This document shows positions 34,418 to 44,248 of a stretch of 56,891 nucleotides of DNA, in pieces. Position numbers and translations under genes: made by a program. Every line of letters starts with the position of its first letter. Positions within the stretch are counted from its first letter, which is position 1. The stretch lies in assembly GCF_016427505.1 (NCBI RefSeq), contig NZ_JAELXS010000012.1:1-56891 (forward strand), in the 5' to 3' direction. Below the pieces are notes generated by a model. The model saw only the letters and a program-made list of their open reading frames with translations. It was not told the DNA's origin and did no database searches. This DNA is from Sphingomonas mollis (GTDB taxonomy: Bacteria; Pseudomonadota; Alphaproteobacteria; Sphingomonadales; Sphingomonadaceae).

Positions 34418-35703
34418 GCCTGCTCTACGCCTTCTACGGCGACGATTTCACCGGCTCGACCGACGTGTTGGAGCAATTGGCCGAGGGCGGGGTGCCGGCG
34501 GTCCTGTTCCTGCGCCCGCCCGACGATGCCTTGCGCGCGCGATTTGCCGATGCGCGCGCGATCGGTATTGCAGGCGACAGCCGCAGCCGTCCGCCGGGCT
34601 GGATGGAGGCGCATTTGCCCGCCATCTACGCCGCCTTGGCGGACGGCGCGGTCGTGCATTACAAGACCTGCTCCACCTTCGACAGCAGCCCCCACACCGG
34701 ATCGATCGGCCGGGCGCTGGAGATCGGGCTGCGGCAGTTCGACGGTCCCGCCGCGATCGTGGTCGGCGCGCCGCATCTGCGTCGCTACGTCGCATTCGGC
34801 AATCTGTTCGCGGCGGCCGGCGCAACCGTCCATCGTATCGACCGCCATCCGACCATGGCGCACCATCCGGTCACGCCGATGCGCGAGGCCGACCTGATCC
34901 GTCATCTGGCAGCGCAGACCGATCTGCGCATCGGGCTGGTGCCGATCGATCGTATTCAGGCGGGGGGGGCGGCGACCGCCTATGCTGCCGCGTGCACCGG
35001 CACAGACGCGGTGCTGTTCGACGGCATCGCCCCCGGCGACCTCGCCGCCACCGGCCGGATCATGCTGGCGGAGGGGGTGCGCTTCGCGGTTGGCAGTTCG
35101 GGCGTCACCCGCGCGCTGGTGATGGCGTGGCAGGCGAACGGATCAGTCGATGACGCACCGGCGACCGCCGCGACGACGGCGGTCGATCGCCTGCTGGTCG
35201 TCAGCGGCAGCTGTTCGCCGGTGACCGCGCGCCAGTACGAACGCAGCCTCATCGATGGCTTTGCAGGCAGCCGCGCGGATGTGCCCGCCTTGCTGGCGGG
35301 ATCGACGGCGGAGGAGGAGCGGCTGACGGAGGCCGCGCTGTCGGCGCTGGCGGAGGGGGGCAGGGCGGTGATCCACACCGCCGAGGGGCCACTCGGCCCG
35401 GACGCCGCCGCGGCCGGCGACCGGCTGGGCATGGCGCTGGGCCGGATAGCGCGCGATGTGGTCCGTCGCACCGGTCTGCGCCGCATTCTGTTCGTTGGCG
35501 GCGACACGTCCAGCCACGGCGTCGCGCAACTGGGCGCTGATGCGCTGAGCTGGGCCGCCCCGATCGAACGCGGCGCGCCGCTGGTGCGTGCCCATGCCGC
35601 CGATCCGGCGATCGACGGCATCGAACTGGTGCTGAAGGGCGGCCAGATAGGTGCCGACGATTTCTTCGAGACCGTCCGGCGCGGCGGCATCCCGGCCGTA
35701 TAG
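34414..35703 (+). CDS. oiaK: DUF1537 sugar-acid kinase, probable 3-oxo-isoapionate kinase
   Basis: This 429-residue two-domain kinase has the N-terminal substrate loop 'YGDDFTGSTD' and the C-terminal nucleotide loop 'GGDTSSHGV', both diagnostic of the four-carbon acid-sugar kinase (DUF1537) family. Members phosphorylate erythronate, threonate and related acids; the one paired with a RuBisCO-like protein is 3-oxo-isoapionate kinase, which supplies that protein's substrate. The GTG start at 34414 overlaps the previous stop (GTGA). The substrate assignment rests on context. Confidence 0.78.
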   Translation: MSLLYAFYGDDFTGSTDVLEQLAEGGVPAVLFLRPPDDALRARFADARAIGIAGDSRSRPPGWMEAHLPAIYAALADGAVVHYKTCSTFDSSPHTGSIGRALEIGLRQFDGPAAIVVGAPHLRRYVAFGNLFAAAGATVHRIDRHPTMAHHPVTPMREADLIRHLAAQTDLRIGLVPIDRIQAGGAATAYAAACTGTDAVLFDGIAPGDLAATGRIMLAEGVRFAVGSSGVTRALVMAWQANGSVDDAPATAATTAVDRLLVVSGSCSPVTARQYERSLIDGFAGSRADVPALLAGSTAEEERLTEAALSALAEGGRAVIHTAEGPLGPDAAAAGDRLGMALGRIARDVVRRTGLRRILFVGGDTSSHGVAQLGADALSWAAPIERGAPLVRAHAADPAIDGIELVLKGGQIGADDFFETVRRGGIPAV

Positions 35704-35721
35704 GGCGGGGGTGCCGGCCGG

Positions 35722-36984
35722 TCAGACCGGCTGTATTCCGCCCGGCGCGGGCTTGTGGTCCAGCCCCTTGGTGCAGTCGATCACCCCGAACAGCCCGGCC
35801 GAAATCAGCACCATCAGCGCCACACCCTGCAACGGCAGGCTGTAGTCGCCCGTGCCTGCGATGATGTAGCCAATCGCGACGGTGCAGACGAACCCACCCA
35901 GATTGCCGGCGGTGTTCATCACTCCGCTGGCGGTGCCGCCATAGCGTCCGCCGATCGCCATGCACATCGCCCAGGCGGCGGGCAGCATCAGGTCCATCAC
36001 CGCGAACGCCGCGCCTGCCAGTACGACGATGGCCAGCTTGCCGCTCGCCAGGCTCAGCATCACCAGCAGCACGGCGGTGATCGTCAGGCAGCTGCTCGCG
36101 ATCAGGCGGTACGCGTTGCGGATGCCGATCCGCGCCGCCAGCCGGTCGCACAATACGCCGCCCGCCAGATTGGCGACCACGCCGAGCAGGAAGGGAATCG
36201 ATCCGTACAGCCCCATCTCCGCGACGGAGAAACCGGCCCCCTTTACCAGCCAGGTCGGAAACCAGTTGAAGAAGAACCAGCTGCCGAACGCGTAGAAGCA
36301 ATAGGCCAGCGCGATCAGCCATAGTTGCGGCAGGCCGAGCAATCGTCGCCACGGTGTGCCGGCATGGCCCCCCGCCTCGTCGCCGCCGATATCGGCCACC
36401 TCGTCCGCGCCGATGCCGGGGTGATCGGCGGGGCGGTCGTGAAACCGGCTCCGCCACGCGATCGCCCAGGTCAGGCCGATCAGGCCGAGGATCGCGAAGG
36501 TCGCACGCCAGCCCAGGGTCGCCTGCAGCGGCACCAGCAGCAACGGCGCCAGCGCGCCGCCGAACCGGCTCGCGGCCCAGATCACGCCTTGCCCGCGCGC
36601 CCGCTCACGCGCCGGCAGCCACCGGTAGAGGACGCCGGACATGTTGGGATAGGCACCCGCCGCACCCAGCCCGAACAGGAACCGAGCCGCCGTCAATTGC
36701 CAGAAATTGCGGCACAAGGCGGTCGCGGCGGTGAAGAACGACCACCAGATCGTGATCCGGGTCAGTTCCTTGCGATAGCCATGCGCATCGCCCAGCGCGC
36801 CCGACGGTATCTCGAACACCGCATAGGCGATGACATAGGCACCCAGCACCCAACCCCATTGGTCGGGCGTGATGCCCAGATCGCGCTGGATGGCGGGGCC
36901 GGTGACCGCGATCGCCATCCGGTCGATGAAGGTGATGATCGACAGCGCGGCGAGCAGCGCGATCACGCCATGGCGCTTCCTCAT
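35722..36984 (-). CDS. MFS transporter, ACS/hexuronate-like family
   Basis: This 420-residue protein has 12 predicted membrane helices and MFS loops ('GALGDAHGYRKELTR' between helices 2 and 3). Its N-terminal 'ALLAALSIITFIDRMAIAVTGPAIQRDLGI' region (residues 9-38) is typical of the anion:cation symporter family that imports sugar acids such as glucarate and hexuronates. It ends the minus-strand apiose operon, overlapping the racemase-fold gene by 4 nt, and probably imports the monosaccharide or acid released by GH140/GH78. Confidence 0.88.
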   Translation of the reverse strand: MRKRHGVIALLAALSIITFIDRMAIAVTGPAIQRDLGITPDQWGWVLGAYVIAYAVFEIPSGALGDAHGYRKELTRITIWWSFFTAATALCRNFWQLTAARFLFGLGAAGAYPNMSGVLYRWLPARERARGQGVIWAASRFGGALAPLLLVPLQATLGWRATFAILGLIGLTWAIAWRSRFHDRPADHPGIGADEVADIGGDEAGGHAGTPWRRLLGLPQLWLIALAYCFYAFGSWFFFNWFPTWLVKGAGFSVAEMGLYGSIPFLLGVVANLAGGVLCDRLAARIGIRNAYRLIASSCLTITAVLLVMLSLASGKLAIVVLAGAAFAVMDLMLPAAWAMCMAIGGRYGGTASGVMNTAGNLGGFVCTVAIGYIIAGTGDYSLPLQGVALMVLISAGLFGVIDCTKGLDHKPAPGGIQPV

Positions 36985-37649
36985 CGCGGCAGGCTGGCCA
37001 GCACGTCGCGCGCGCGGGTCACGCCCAGTTCGGGGCTGGAGAAGACCGGCACGGTCACCGCGTCCGCCGGCAGCGTCGTCAGCACCCGCGCCATCGACGC
37101 CTGCGCCAGCACGATCGCATCGACGCCCTGCATGGCGCGCATCAGCCCCTCGCCGACGATCCGGTCGTGGGTGGCGGCGTCGCCTGCCATCACCGCCTCG
37201 AACGCGCCTTCGCACAGATGCTCGGCGATCTCGACCGGGGTGCCGCGTTCGGCGGCGACGGTGCGGACGAGGTCGGCGGTGGGCTTCAACGTCGTGGACA
37301 GGGTGGCGAGCACGCCGATCCGCGATCCGGTCACCAGCGCCTGCTCCGCCATCGGGCGATCGACGCGCAGGACCGGCCGGTCGTGCAGCTGCGCCGCCAT
37401 GTCGACCGCCGGGCCGATCGATGAGCAGGTAACCAGCGTGGCGTCGGCTCCCGCATCGAAGGTCGATCCAATCAGATCGATCAGCCGCCGCATCGTCGGC
37501 TTTTCCAGCCGGCCGGCGGCGATCGTGTTCTTGATGAGGCTTTCGTCGACGAAGTGCAGCACCCGCACGCCCGGCAGGATGCGGGCGGTCAGCTCGTTGA
37601 ACATCGGGCTGAGCGTGGGCGAGGTGTGAAGCAGGGCAAGCGTCTGCAT
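36981..37649 (-). CDS. Asp/Glu racemase-fold protein with a single catalytic Cys
   Basis: This 222-residue protein belongs to the aspartate/glutamate/hydantoin racemase superfamily: 'LLHTSPTL' start, 'DESLIKNTIAAG', and the first catalytic Cys at position 75 in 'TLVTCSSIGP'. The second half has 'VLAQASM' (about 181-186) where a true racemase carries its second Cys. Single-Cys relatives include decarboxylases such as arylmalonate decarboxylase, so a decarboxylase or isomerase role is more likely than racemisation (inference). AGGAA lies about eight bases before the ATG. It sits between GH78 and the MFS gene. Confidence 0.75.
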   Translation of the reverse strand: MQTLALLHTSPTLSPMFNELTARILPGVRVLHFVDESLIKNTIAAGRLEKPTMRRLIDLIGSTFDAGADATLVTCSSIGPAVDMAAQLHDRPVLRVDRPMAEQALVTGSRIGVLATLSTTLKPTADLVRTVAAERGTPVEIAEHLCEGAFEAVMAGDAATHDRIVGEGLMRAMQGVDAIVLAQASMARVLTTLPADAVTVPVFSSPELGVTRARDVLASLPR

Positions 37650-37665
37650 GGTCGGTTTCCTGAAG

Positions 37666-40600
37666 TCAGAGCGTGAAACGATAGGTACCGGCGCCGATCT
37701 CGAACCGGACGTGGTCGCCGGACAGGTCGAGGCGACGGATGTCGGGATGATCGGCGATGGCGCAGGTGCCCTCACGCCATCCGCCACGCGCCGGCAGTTC
37801 GACATCGGCGATGCTGTTGGCGGGCACGGTGATCGTGAAGGCGGTCAGCCCCGCCCCGTCGCCCTCGGTCGCGGTGGCAATGGTGCCGACGCAGGAATCG
37901 TACCGCGCCGTCACCCGCCCGACTGCCGGCAGCCACAGCGGCCGCGCGGCGATGCGCAGGAACCCCGGCGCGCCCGGCGCGATCCCGGCCAGCCGGCGAT
38001 AGAAGAAGCCGACCACCGCACCGAAGGCATAATGGTTGTAGCTGTTCATCGCGACGTCGCCGATATCGCCGTTCCACCGTTCCCACATCGTCGTGGCGCC
38101 GGTGGCGGGCATGTAACCCCAGCCCGGATAGCCGGTCTGGAGCAGCAGCGCCGAAACCGCCTTCAAGCATCCCGCCTCCGCCAGCACGTCGAGCAGATAG
38201 GGGGTGCCGAGGAACCCCGTCGACAGCGTCATGCCGCGCTGGCGGATATCGGCGGCGAGGATGTGGGTGGCGGCGGCGCGGCGATCGTCCGGCACCAGAT
38301 TCATGTGGAGTGCCAGCACTTGGCAGGTCTGGCTGCCATTGCCGGCGGTGCCGTCCTCCGCGATGAACTCGGCGGCGAAGGCGTCGCCGATCGCGGCGCG
38401 CAACGTGCGATAGCGCACGGCGTCGTCGGCCCGGCCGGTGGCATCCGCCATCTGCGCCATCAGATCGGCGCTCCACGCCCAATAGGCGGTGGCACACAGG
38501 ACGCGGGGCGTCGTCTCGTCATCCGGCTTGATCGCGTCGACCGACAGCCAGTCGCCGAGGTCCAGGCCGCGATCCTCCCGCCAGACATGGTCGGGATTGT
38601 GGCGGGCGACATAGGCCATCCATGCCTCCATCGCCGCCCAGTTTTCGTCGATGATGCCGGTGTCGCCATAACGCTGCCAGATCTGCCACGGCAGGATGAT
38701 GCCCGCCTCGCTCCACCCCGCCGTGACCACGTCGGGAAAGGACAGCGGCTGGGGCACGACGATCGGATAGGCGCCGTCCGGCCGCTGCGCGGCACGCGCC
38801 TCCAGCAGGAAGCGTCGGATGAACGGTCCCACCTCCATGTTGAACGCGGCGGCGTCGAGGAAGACCTGGATGTCGCCCATCCAGCCCATCCGCTCGTCGC
38901 GCTGTGGGCAATCGGTCGGCACCGCGAAGAAGTTGGAACGTTGGCTCCACAACGCGTTGCGCCAGATCGTCTGGAGCAGGGGCGCGTCGGCGAAGGTCAT
39001 CGACCCGGTTTCGCGGCAGGCGCTGTGGACGACGATGCCCTGCACGTCGTCCGCTGTCGGGATGCCGGGATAGCCGGCGATCTCGACATAGCGGAACCCG
39101 TGATAGGTAAAATGCGGCTCGAACGTCTCCTCCTCGCCGGTGCCCGCCAGAACGATGGTGTCGGTGGCGCGGGCGAGACGCAGATTGGCCATGTCGACCG
39201 TGCCGTCGGGATGCAGCAGTTCGGCGAACCGGGCAGTGATGGTGGTGCCGGCGGGGCCGGTCGCCGCCAGCCTGATCCAGCCGGAGAAGTTCTGGCCGAA
39301 ATCGAATACATGGCGGCCGGGCAACGGCTCGGTCACTAGGGCTGCGGGCATGACGCCCATGCGCTCGATCGCGGGCGATGTCTGGGCGACCAGCCGGGCG
39401 GGGGGTGTCCGACCCACCGGCGCGCGCTGCCACCCGCTCGCGTCAAAGCCGGGGCGGTCCCAGCCGGGCGTCGCCAGCCGCGCGTCGATCGTCTCGCCGT
39501 CGTAGATTTCGGACATCAGGATCGGCGAGCGATGGGTCCGCCAGTCCGGCCCCGTCGTCACCCACTGCGTCTCGCCATCGGCATAGTCGATCCGCAATTG
39601 CGCGCGGACGCGGCGTGGTGCCGGGCCGAAGCCGTAACGCTCGATCCGCCATCCGAACGGACTGGCGTACCAGCCGTCGCCGACGAGCAACCCCAGCACG
39701 TTGTCGCCCTCGGCGATCAGGTCGGTCACATCGTGGACCTGATAGAGCAGGTGGTCGGTCGCGACGCTCATTTCCGGCGCGAGGATCGCCTGCCCGACCG
39801 GGCGACCGTTGATGCTCGCCTCATAGGCCCCCAGCGCGGTCGCATAGAGGCGCGCGGAGACGACCGGACGCGTGGCGCGGAAGCCGGTGCGCAATTGCAT
39901 GACCGGTTCGGCGGGACGCGGATCATTGTGGACGTTGGCGCGGCTGACGACGGCCTGCTGCCACCCCAGCGTGTCGAACGTTGCCTCCGTCCAATAAGCG
40001 GGCGGTTCCGGCCGGACACGCCAGCGCGGACCGCTGACGATGCGATCGATCCGGCCACCGGCGCGGTGAAGACGGATCAGCGCGGCGAAGGCACCGCCGT
40101 CGACGGGAAAGAAGCCCGTCGTATCGGCCTGCACCAGCGCACAGATGCTGTTGTGGCCGGCGCGGACATCGCCCTCGAACGGGCAGAGCGATCCCCAGAA
40201 GGGCAGATCGCTGTCATAACCGAACGACCAGGGCAGGGCGGCGGGAACGCCGTTGATCCATATGCCGCGCAGATGGTCCTTGCCGGCCAGCAGGATCTCC
40301 GCCCGGTTCAGATCGCCGGGCGCATGGAAATCCAGACGAAAGGCATGCAGCCGCTCGTCGAGCGGCCGGCCGCTCCAGATCCATTGCAGACCGGCCTTGC
40401 GATCGCTTGCGGCCGGATCGTCCTCCGCCTCGATCCAGTCACCCCGCCAGTCGCCCGGCGACATCAGTCCGGCCTCGAACCACGATGGCAGCGAGCTCAC
40501 GGTGCGACCGGTATCGTCCGTCACCTCGACCAGCCACCACACCCGCTCCATCGAGGTGAGAGCCGGCCCGCCATAGCGGATATCGAACGTCGCATCTGAT

Positions 40601-40800
40601 TCGACGATGCCGCTGTCCCATGACAGGCTCTCGGCGCTGGCAAGGCGATCGGGCGATTCGGCGGCGCGGATGCGGTAGCGGGCCTGCCGCACGCCGCGTT
40701 CGGCAGCCTCGATCCGCCACGACAAGGCGGGATGCGCCACCTCGGTGCCAAGCAGCTCGACGGTGTTCTCTGCGCGGAGATCGAGAACCTGCAATGTCAA
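37666..40800 (-). CDS. GH78 alpha-L-rhamnosidase
   Basis: This 1044-residue protein has the standard GH78 order: N-terminal beta domains with 'RYRIRAAESPD' and 'GLYATALGAYEASINGRPVG'-type segments, the (alpha/alpha)6 barrel with 'DCPQRDERMGWMGDIQVF' (general acid region), 'MWERWNGDIGDVAMNSYNHYAFG' region (general base), and a C-terminal beta domain. It releases alpha-L-rhamnose. It has no signal peptide, so it is probably cytoplasmic, unlike the GH106 enzyme. The TTG start at 40800 overlaps the GH140 stop (TTGA) and has GAGGA upstream. Confidence 0.93.
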   Translation of the reverse strand: MTLQVLDLRAENTVELLGTEVAHPALSWRIEAAERGVRQARYRIRAAESPDRLASAESLSWDSGIVESDATFDIRYGGPALTSMERVWWLVEVTDDTGRTVSSLPSWFEAGLMSPGDWRGDWIEAEDDPAASDRKAGLQWIWSGRPLDERLHAFRLDFHAPGDLNRAEILLAGKDHLRGIWINGVPAALPWSFGYDSDLPFWGSLCPFEGDVRAGHNSICALVQADTTGFFPVDGGAFAALIRLHRAGGRIDRIVSGPRWRVRPEPPAYWTEATFDTLGWQQAVVSRANVHNDPRPAEPVMQLRTGFRATRPVVSARLYATALGAYEASINGRPVGQAILAPEMSVATDHLLYQVHDVTDLIAEGDNVLGLLVGDGWYASPFGWRIERYGFGPAPRRVRAQLRIDYADGETQWVTTGPDWRTHRSPILMSEIYDGETIDARLATPGWDRPGFDASGWQRAPVGRTPPARLVAQTSPAIERMGVMPAALVTEPLPGRHVFDFGQNFSGWIRLAATGPAGTTITARFAELLHPDGTVDMANLRLARATDTIVLAGTGEEETFEPHFTYHGFRYVEIAGYPGIPTADDVQGIVVHSACRETGSMTFADAPLLQTIWRNALWSQRSNFFAVPTDCPQRDERMGWMGDIQVFLDAAAFNMEVGPFIRRFLLEARAAQRPDGAYPIVVPQPLSFPDVVTAGWSEAGIILPWQIWQRYGDTGIIDENWAAMEAWMAYVARHNPDHVWREDRGLDLGDWLSVDAIKPDDETTPRVLCATAYWAWSADLMAQMADATGRADDAVRYRTLRAAIGDAFAAEFIAEDGTAGNGSQTCQVLALHMNLVPDDRRAAATHILAADIRQRGMTLSTGFLGTPYLLDVLAEAGCLKAVSALLLQTGYPGWGYMPATGATTMWERWNGDIGDVAMNSYNHYAFGAVVGFFYRRLAGIAPGAPGFLRIAARPLWLPAVGRVTARYDSCVGTIATATEGDGAGLTAFTITVPANSIADVELPARGGWREGTCAIADHPDIRRLDLSGDHVRFEIGAGTYRFTL

Positions 40801-42209
40801 AGCGCCGATCCTCGCGATCGCGTGGCGTCGTCCAGCACCAGCACCCAGTCGTTGCCGGGCGACGGCGTGCCGGGCGGCTGGAAACGATGGCTGCCGCTGT
40901 TGGCGATGGTGCCGATGGCGACCGAACGGCCGTCGCGCGGCGAATACCAGCTTGCCGTCACGCTGGCGCCGGCGATCGTCCCCAACCGCATCGAAAAAGG
41001 CCGGCCGGTATAGCTGTAGGCGAAGGCGTACCCCGCCCCCCGGCTGGCGAGAATCCGGTCATAGCGGACGCCGTTGTCCAGGATCAGCGATTGGTCCGGC
41101 ACTCGCTCCAGCATCGGCCGGCTTTCGATCAACGTACGCAGACGGCGCATCTGGCCGGCGCCCGGTGCCGCCAGCATCTCGCTCCACCGCCGGTCCGCCG
41201 CAAAGCTGGGCTTGTCGCGGCCGGGCCGCAGCATCTGCATGACGTTGTTCTCGCCATAGGTGTGACCGAACGCCCCGGCCATCACCGCCCACCATGCGTA
41301 GCGGCGGACGTCGGCGGCGGTCCAGCGCGGCGCGTCCGCACCGTGCAGGCCGTGGGGAATATTTTCGTAGGAAGGTTCGCCGTCGATCACCGGCTTGGCC
41401 GGTCGCCGTCGCCAGTCCTCGGCGATGTAATGCCAGTTGTCCTCGCCCCGCGCGTTCGGCCCCTCCTGCGCATAGGAGCGGTGGCCGGACTGGATCATGT
41501 TGAAGTCGAGCCAGGGCGCGTCGTGGAACTGCCACGCGGAATCGGTGCGACCGATCGGGTGGAAGGTCATCAGATGGTCGGGATCGTCGCGCTTGATCGC
41601 GGTGCCGAGCAGATCCCACATTCGGGTATGCGCGTCGGCATGGGTATCGCCGCCGTTCAGCCAGACGATGTTGGCATGGTGCCGATACCGGCGTGCGAGG
41701 AAGCGGCCATAGCCTTCGGCGTTGCGCTCGTTCAACTCGCCGCCATCGGCCAGCGACCCCCAGGCGGGCACCAGCGCGACATGGATGCCGTGCGCGGCCG
41801 CCCGCCCCACCACCCAGTCGAGATGATCCCAGAAATCATATTGCTGCGGCCTGGCGGGATCGGCACCCGGCGTGACATGGGGTCGGGCTGGATCGTCACC
41901 CTCCAGCGCCGGCACGCCGGCCACGGTCGTCATCTGCGGGGTATGCAGGATCATCACCTGCACCACGTTGAACCCCTGCCGCTCGCGCATGGCGAGATAG
42001 CGTTCGGTCTCGGCGCGATCGAGGCGGCTCAGGAGCAGCCAGCCGGTGTCCCCCATCCAGAAGAACGGTTTGCCGCCCGCCAGCAGATAATGGCCGCCGG
42101 GCGCGACCGTCAGTCGTGGTGGTACGGGCGCCGCCGCCTGCGTTCCTGTGGCGACGGCGAGCAGCCCGGCGGCGACGGCGGCTGCCATTCGTTGAAGCAT
42201 CAGCGGCAT
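40797..42209 (-). CDS. Exported GH140 apiosidase (DUF4038)
   Basis: This 470-residue protein has a Sec signal, a DUF4038 barrel starting 'YLLAGGKPFFWMGDTGWLLLSRL' (residues 41-63) and a C-terminal collagen-binding-like beta domain. Probable catalytic residues are Asp188 in 'WLNGGDTHAD' and Glu278 in 'VIDGEPSYEN', at the positions used by GH140 enzymes that cleave D-apiosyl linkages of RG-II. It lies between the isomerase (9 bp gap) and GH78. With the pathway genes nearby it is the strongest pointer to apiose as the substrate. ATG 42200 is an alternative start. Confidence 0.85.
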   Translation of the reverse strand: MPLMLQRMAAAVAAGLLAVATGTQAAAPVPPRLTVAPGGHYLLAGGKPFFWMGDTGWLLLSRLDRAETERYLAMRERQGFNVVQVMILHTPQMTTVAGVPALEGDDPARPHVTPGADPARPQQYDFWDHLDWVVGRAAAHGIHVALVPAWGSLADGGELNERNAEGYGRFLARRYRHHANIVWLNGGDTHADAHTRMWDLLGTAIKRDDPDHLMTFHPIGRTDSAWQFHDAPWLDFNMIQSGHRSYAQEGPNARGEDNWHYIAEDWRRRPAKPVIDGEPSYENIPHGLHGADAPRWTAADVRRYAWWAVMAGAFGHTYGENNVMQMLRPGRDKPSFAADRRWSEMLAAPGAGQMRRLRTLIESRPMLERVPDQSLILDNGVRYDRILASRGAGYAFAYSYTGRPFSMRLGTIAGASVTASWYSPRDGRSVAIGTIANSGSHRFQPPGTPSPGNDWVLVLDDATRSRGSAL

Positions 42210-42218
42210 GGCGGGCGA

Positions 42219-43199
42219 TCAATAGGAACTGAACAGCGCCCGGCGCGCCAGATCGAGCGCGGCGACCGCGTCCTGCCGATCCTGCGCGGCCTGCATCGCA
42301 TCGAAATCCAGCTTGTCCAGCGCGCGTTCGATCACCTTCAGGAACCCGATCGCGGAATTGGCGGCGGCGACGCTGTCCTCGCGGAAGGGGAACTGATCGA
42401 GCTGCCACACGCCTTCCCACTTATTCTTGCGCAGCGTGTAGAAGAATTCGAACAATTCGATCGGATGGACCGAACCGGCGATCAGGTCGTCGTCCCAGCC
42501 GCGGAAATTGTCGTTCACGTCCATCCCGAACAGGCGGCCGTGATCGATCGCCAGCTGCGCGGCATCGGCCGGGGATTCGCCGCCGTAGAGAGAGTGGCCG
42601 AAATCGAGCAGGATGCCGATATTGGGCAGCCCGATCTTCTCGATCCCCAGCAGCGTCCGCGCCACGCTGTCGTAGCTCATATGCGCGCGCGGTTCGCGGG
42701 GCTTGTATTCGATGACGAACCTCAGGTCGGGATTCTGGTCGGCCAGTTCGCCGACGCCGTCCATGCTCATCCGCCACAGCTTGCCGTGATCGACCTGGAA
42801 CGGATAATCCCAGCCATCCTGTCCCGGCCACAGCTTGACGTAGCTGGCGCCGAAATGACGGACCACCTTGGCGGCGTCGTTGACCATCTCGTTGGCGAGG
42901 CGACGGATGCCGGCGTCGGGGTTGGTGAAGGCGCCGCGTGCGAACTGGCGGGTGTAGATTTCGGGCGTGATGCCGATCACCGACAGGTTGTTGCGCTTCA
43001 GCGCCGCGCCGACCGTATCGAGCGACAGGTTCGGATCGACGAAGGGATAGTTGATGTCGACGACGCTCAGGTCGTCGACCTGCCCGGCCAGATCGATCAT
43101 CTCCACCAGCGACCGGGGTGGTCCGTAGCCATCGGTGGCATAGCGATCGACATAGGTGGCGAAGTGCCAGATTCCGGCGCCGTAGCGTTGCGTGCTCAT
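42219..43199 (-). CDS. Xylose-isomerase-like TIM barrel, probable D-apiose isomerase
   Basis: This 326-residue sugar-isomerase/epimerase-fold protein has metal-ligand segments 'FVIEYKPRE' (Glu), 'ILLDFGHSL' (Asp, His), 'FGMDVND' (Asp) and 'WQLDQFP'. The family interconverts aldoses and ketoses or their epimers. In the known apulose route an isomerase of this fold turns D-apiose into D-apulose, then FGGY kinase and split transketolase act; all of these are within 5 kb here. L-rhamnose isomerase is an alternative because of the nearby GH78. GAGGA lies about seven bases before the ATG. Confidence 0.8.
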   Translation of the reverse strand: MSTQRYGAGIWHFATYVDRYATDGYGPPRSLVEMIDLAGQVDDLSVVDINYPFVDPNLSLDTVGAALKRNNLSVIGITPEIYTRQFARGAFTNPDAGIRRLANEMVNDAAKVVRHFGASYVKLWPGQDGWDYPFQVDHGKLWRMSMDGVGELADQNPDLRFVIEYKPREPRAHMSYDSVARTLLGIEKIGLPNIGILLDFGHSLYGGESPADAAQLAIDHGRLFGMDVNDNFRGWDDDLIAGSVHPIELFEFFYTLRKNKWEGVWQLDQFPFREDSVAAANSAIGFLKVIERALDKLDFDAMQAAQDRQDAVAALDLARRALFSSY

Positions 43200-43267
43200 G
43201 ATCCCGTCCTCGTCCCGTTCTTGTGATTGCTGGCGGGATGCGGGCGGGGGGCCTGCGATCCCGGATG

Positions 43268-44080
43268 TCAGGCGACGATCACCTCCACGCCCGCCGCCGC
43301 GATCGCGCGGCGATCGGCCTCGGCGATGCCGGTGTCGGTGATGAGCACATGGATCAGATCGAGTCCGCCCAATGCCGTGAAGGATCGTGCGCCGATCTTG
43401 CTGGAATCGGCGACCAGGATCACCTTTTCCGCCGCTACGATCATCGCGCGTTTCACCGCGATGTCCGACAGGGCAGGGTAGGTGAGGCCGGCTTCCAGAC
43501 TGATCGCCGCAGTTGCGAGAAACAGCTTCTGCACAAACAGTCCCTGGAAATAGTCCGCCGATCGTTCGCCGCTCAGCGACAGGGTGGGCGCCTTGAAATG
43601 GCCCCCGGTCATGTGGACGTCGAACCCCGGTTCGGCACCCAGCGCCAGTGCGATGTTCAGCGCGTTGGTGATGACCGTCATGTCGCGGTGGCCGAGGATG
43701 TTCGCCGCGACCTCGGTCGTGGTCGAACCAGAATCGAGAATGATCGTCTCGCCATCGTTGACGAGGGCAGCCGCGGCGCGGCCGATCCGGCGCTTCGCGT
43801 CCATGTTCTCCAGATGCTGGAGCGCCATGGCGCGGACCTGTTGCCGCACCGACTTCAGATAGGCGCCGCCATATTCGCGGACGATGTGTCCCTCGGCTTC
43901 GAGCTTCTCCAGATCCTGACGAACCGTGACCTCGGACACCGAAAACGCCTCCGCGAGATCGCGGACGCGCGCGCTGCCTTCCTCGCGAAGCCAGTCGAGC
44001 ATCTTGCTGCGGCGGGTTTCCGCCAGCGCCCGCGAGCGGGTCGCCGTGGTGGAAGTCGGGGTTGATCGGGAGTTTGCCAT
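43268..44080 (-). CDS. DeoR-family transcriptional repressor
   Basis: This 270-residue protein has an N-terminal DeoR helix-turn-helix ('[38 protein letters not shown]' region) and a C-terminal sugar-phosphate sensor domain ('[12 protein letters not shown]', 'LVADSSKIG'). Such repressors usually respond to a phosphorylated sugar, here perhaps apulose 4-phosphate (inference). It is divergent from the transketolase operon, with repeats in between that look like its operator, and 68 bp upstream of the isomerase gene. ATG 44080 has no clear ribosome site. Confidence 0.9.
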   Translation of the reverse strand: MANSRSTPTSTTATRSRALAETRRSKMLDWLREEGSARVRDLAEAFSVSEVTVRQDLEKLEAEGHIVREYGGAYLKSVRQQVRAMALQHLENMDAKRRIGRAAAALVNDGETIILDSGSTTTEVAANILGHRDMTVITNALNIALALGAEPGFDVHMTGGHFKAPTLSLSGERSADYFQGLFVQKLFLATAAISLEAGLTYPALSDIAVKRAMIVAAEKVILVADSSKIGARSFTALGGLDLIHVLITDTGIAEADRRAIAAAGVEVIVA

Positions 44081-44248
44081 GCGCACGCTATCGATCGGGA
44101 AGGGAGTCGAAAGCAAGCGATGAACGTTGCCGTCAGCTCCCACGTCCTTTCCTCCTCTCCAGCCGGTTGCCGACATCGGCGAACACGTTGCCCGAACGAT
44201 GAAGATGGCTTCGTTATATGTCAATTGCTCTCGGAATTTTTTATAAAC

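Noticed and set aside
35717..35731. GCCGGT-CAG-ACCGGC hairpin between the kinase and MFS genes
   Set aside because: The stem is only 6 bp, lacks a T-tract and overlaps the MFS stop, so it is too weak to call a terminator.
30000..40800. Possible tRNA, rRNA or CRISPR sequence
   Set aside because: No cloverleaf, conserved rRNA block or regularly spaced repeat was seen here or elsewhere in the window; all long stretches are explained by protein genes.
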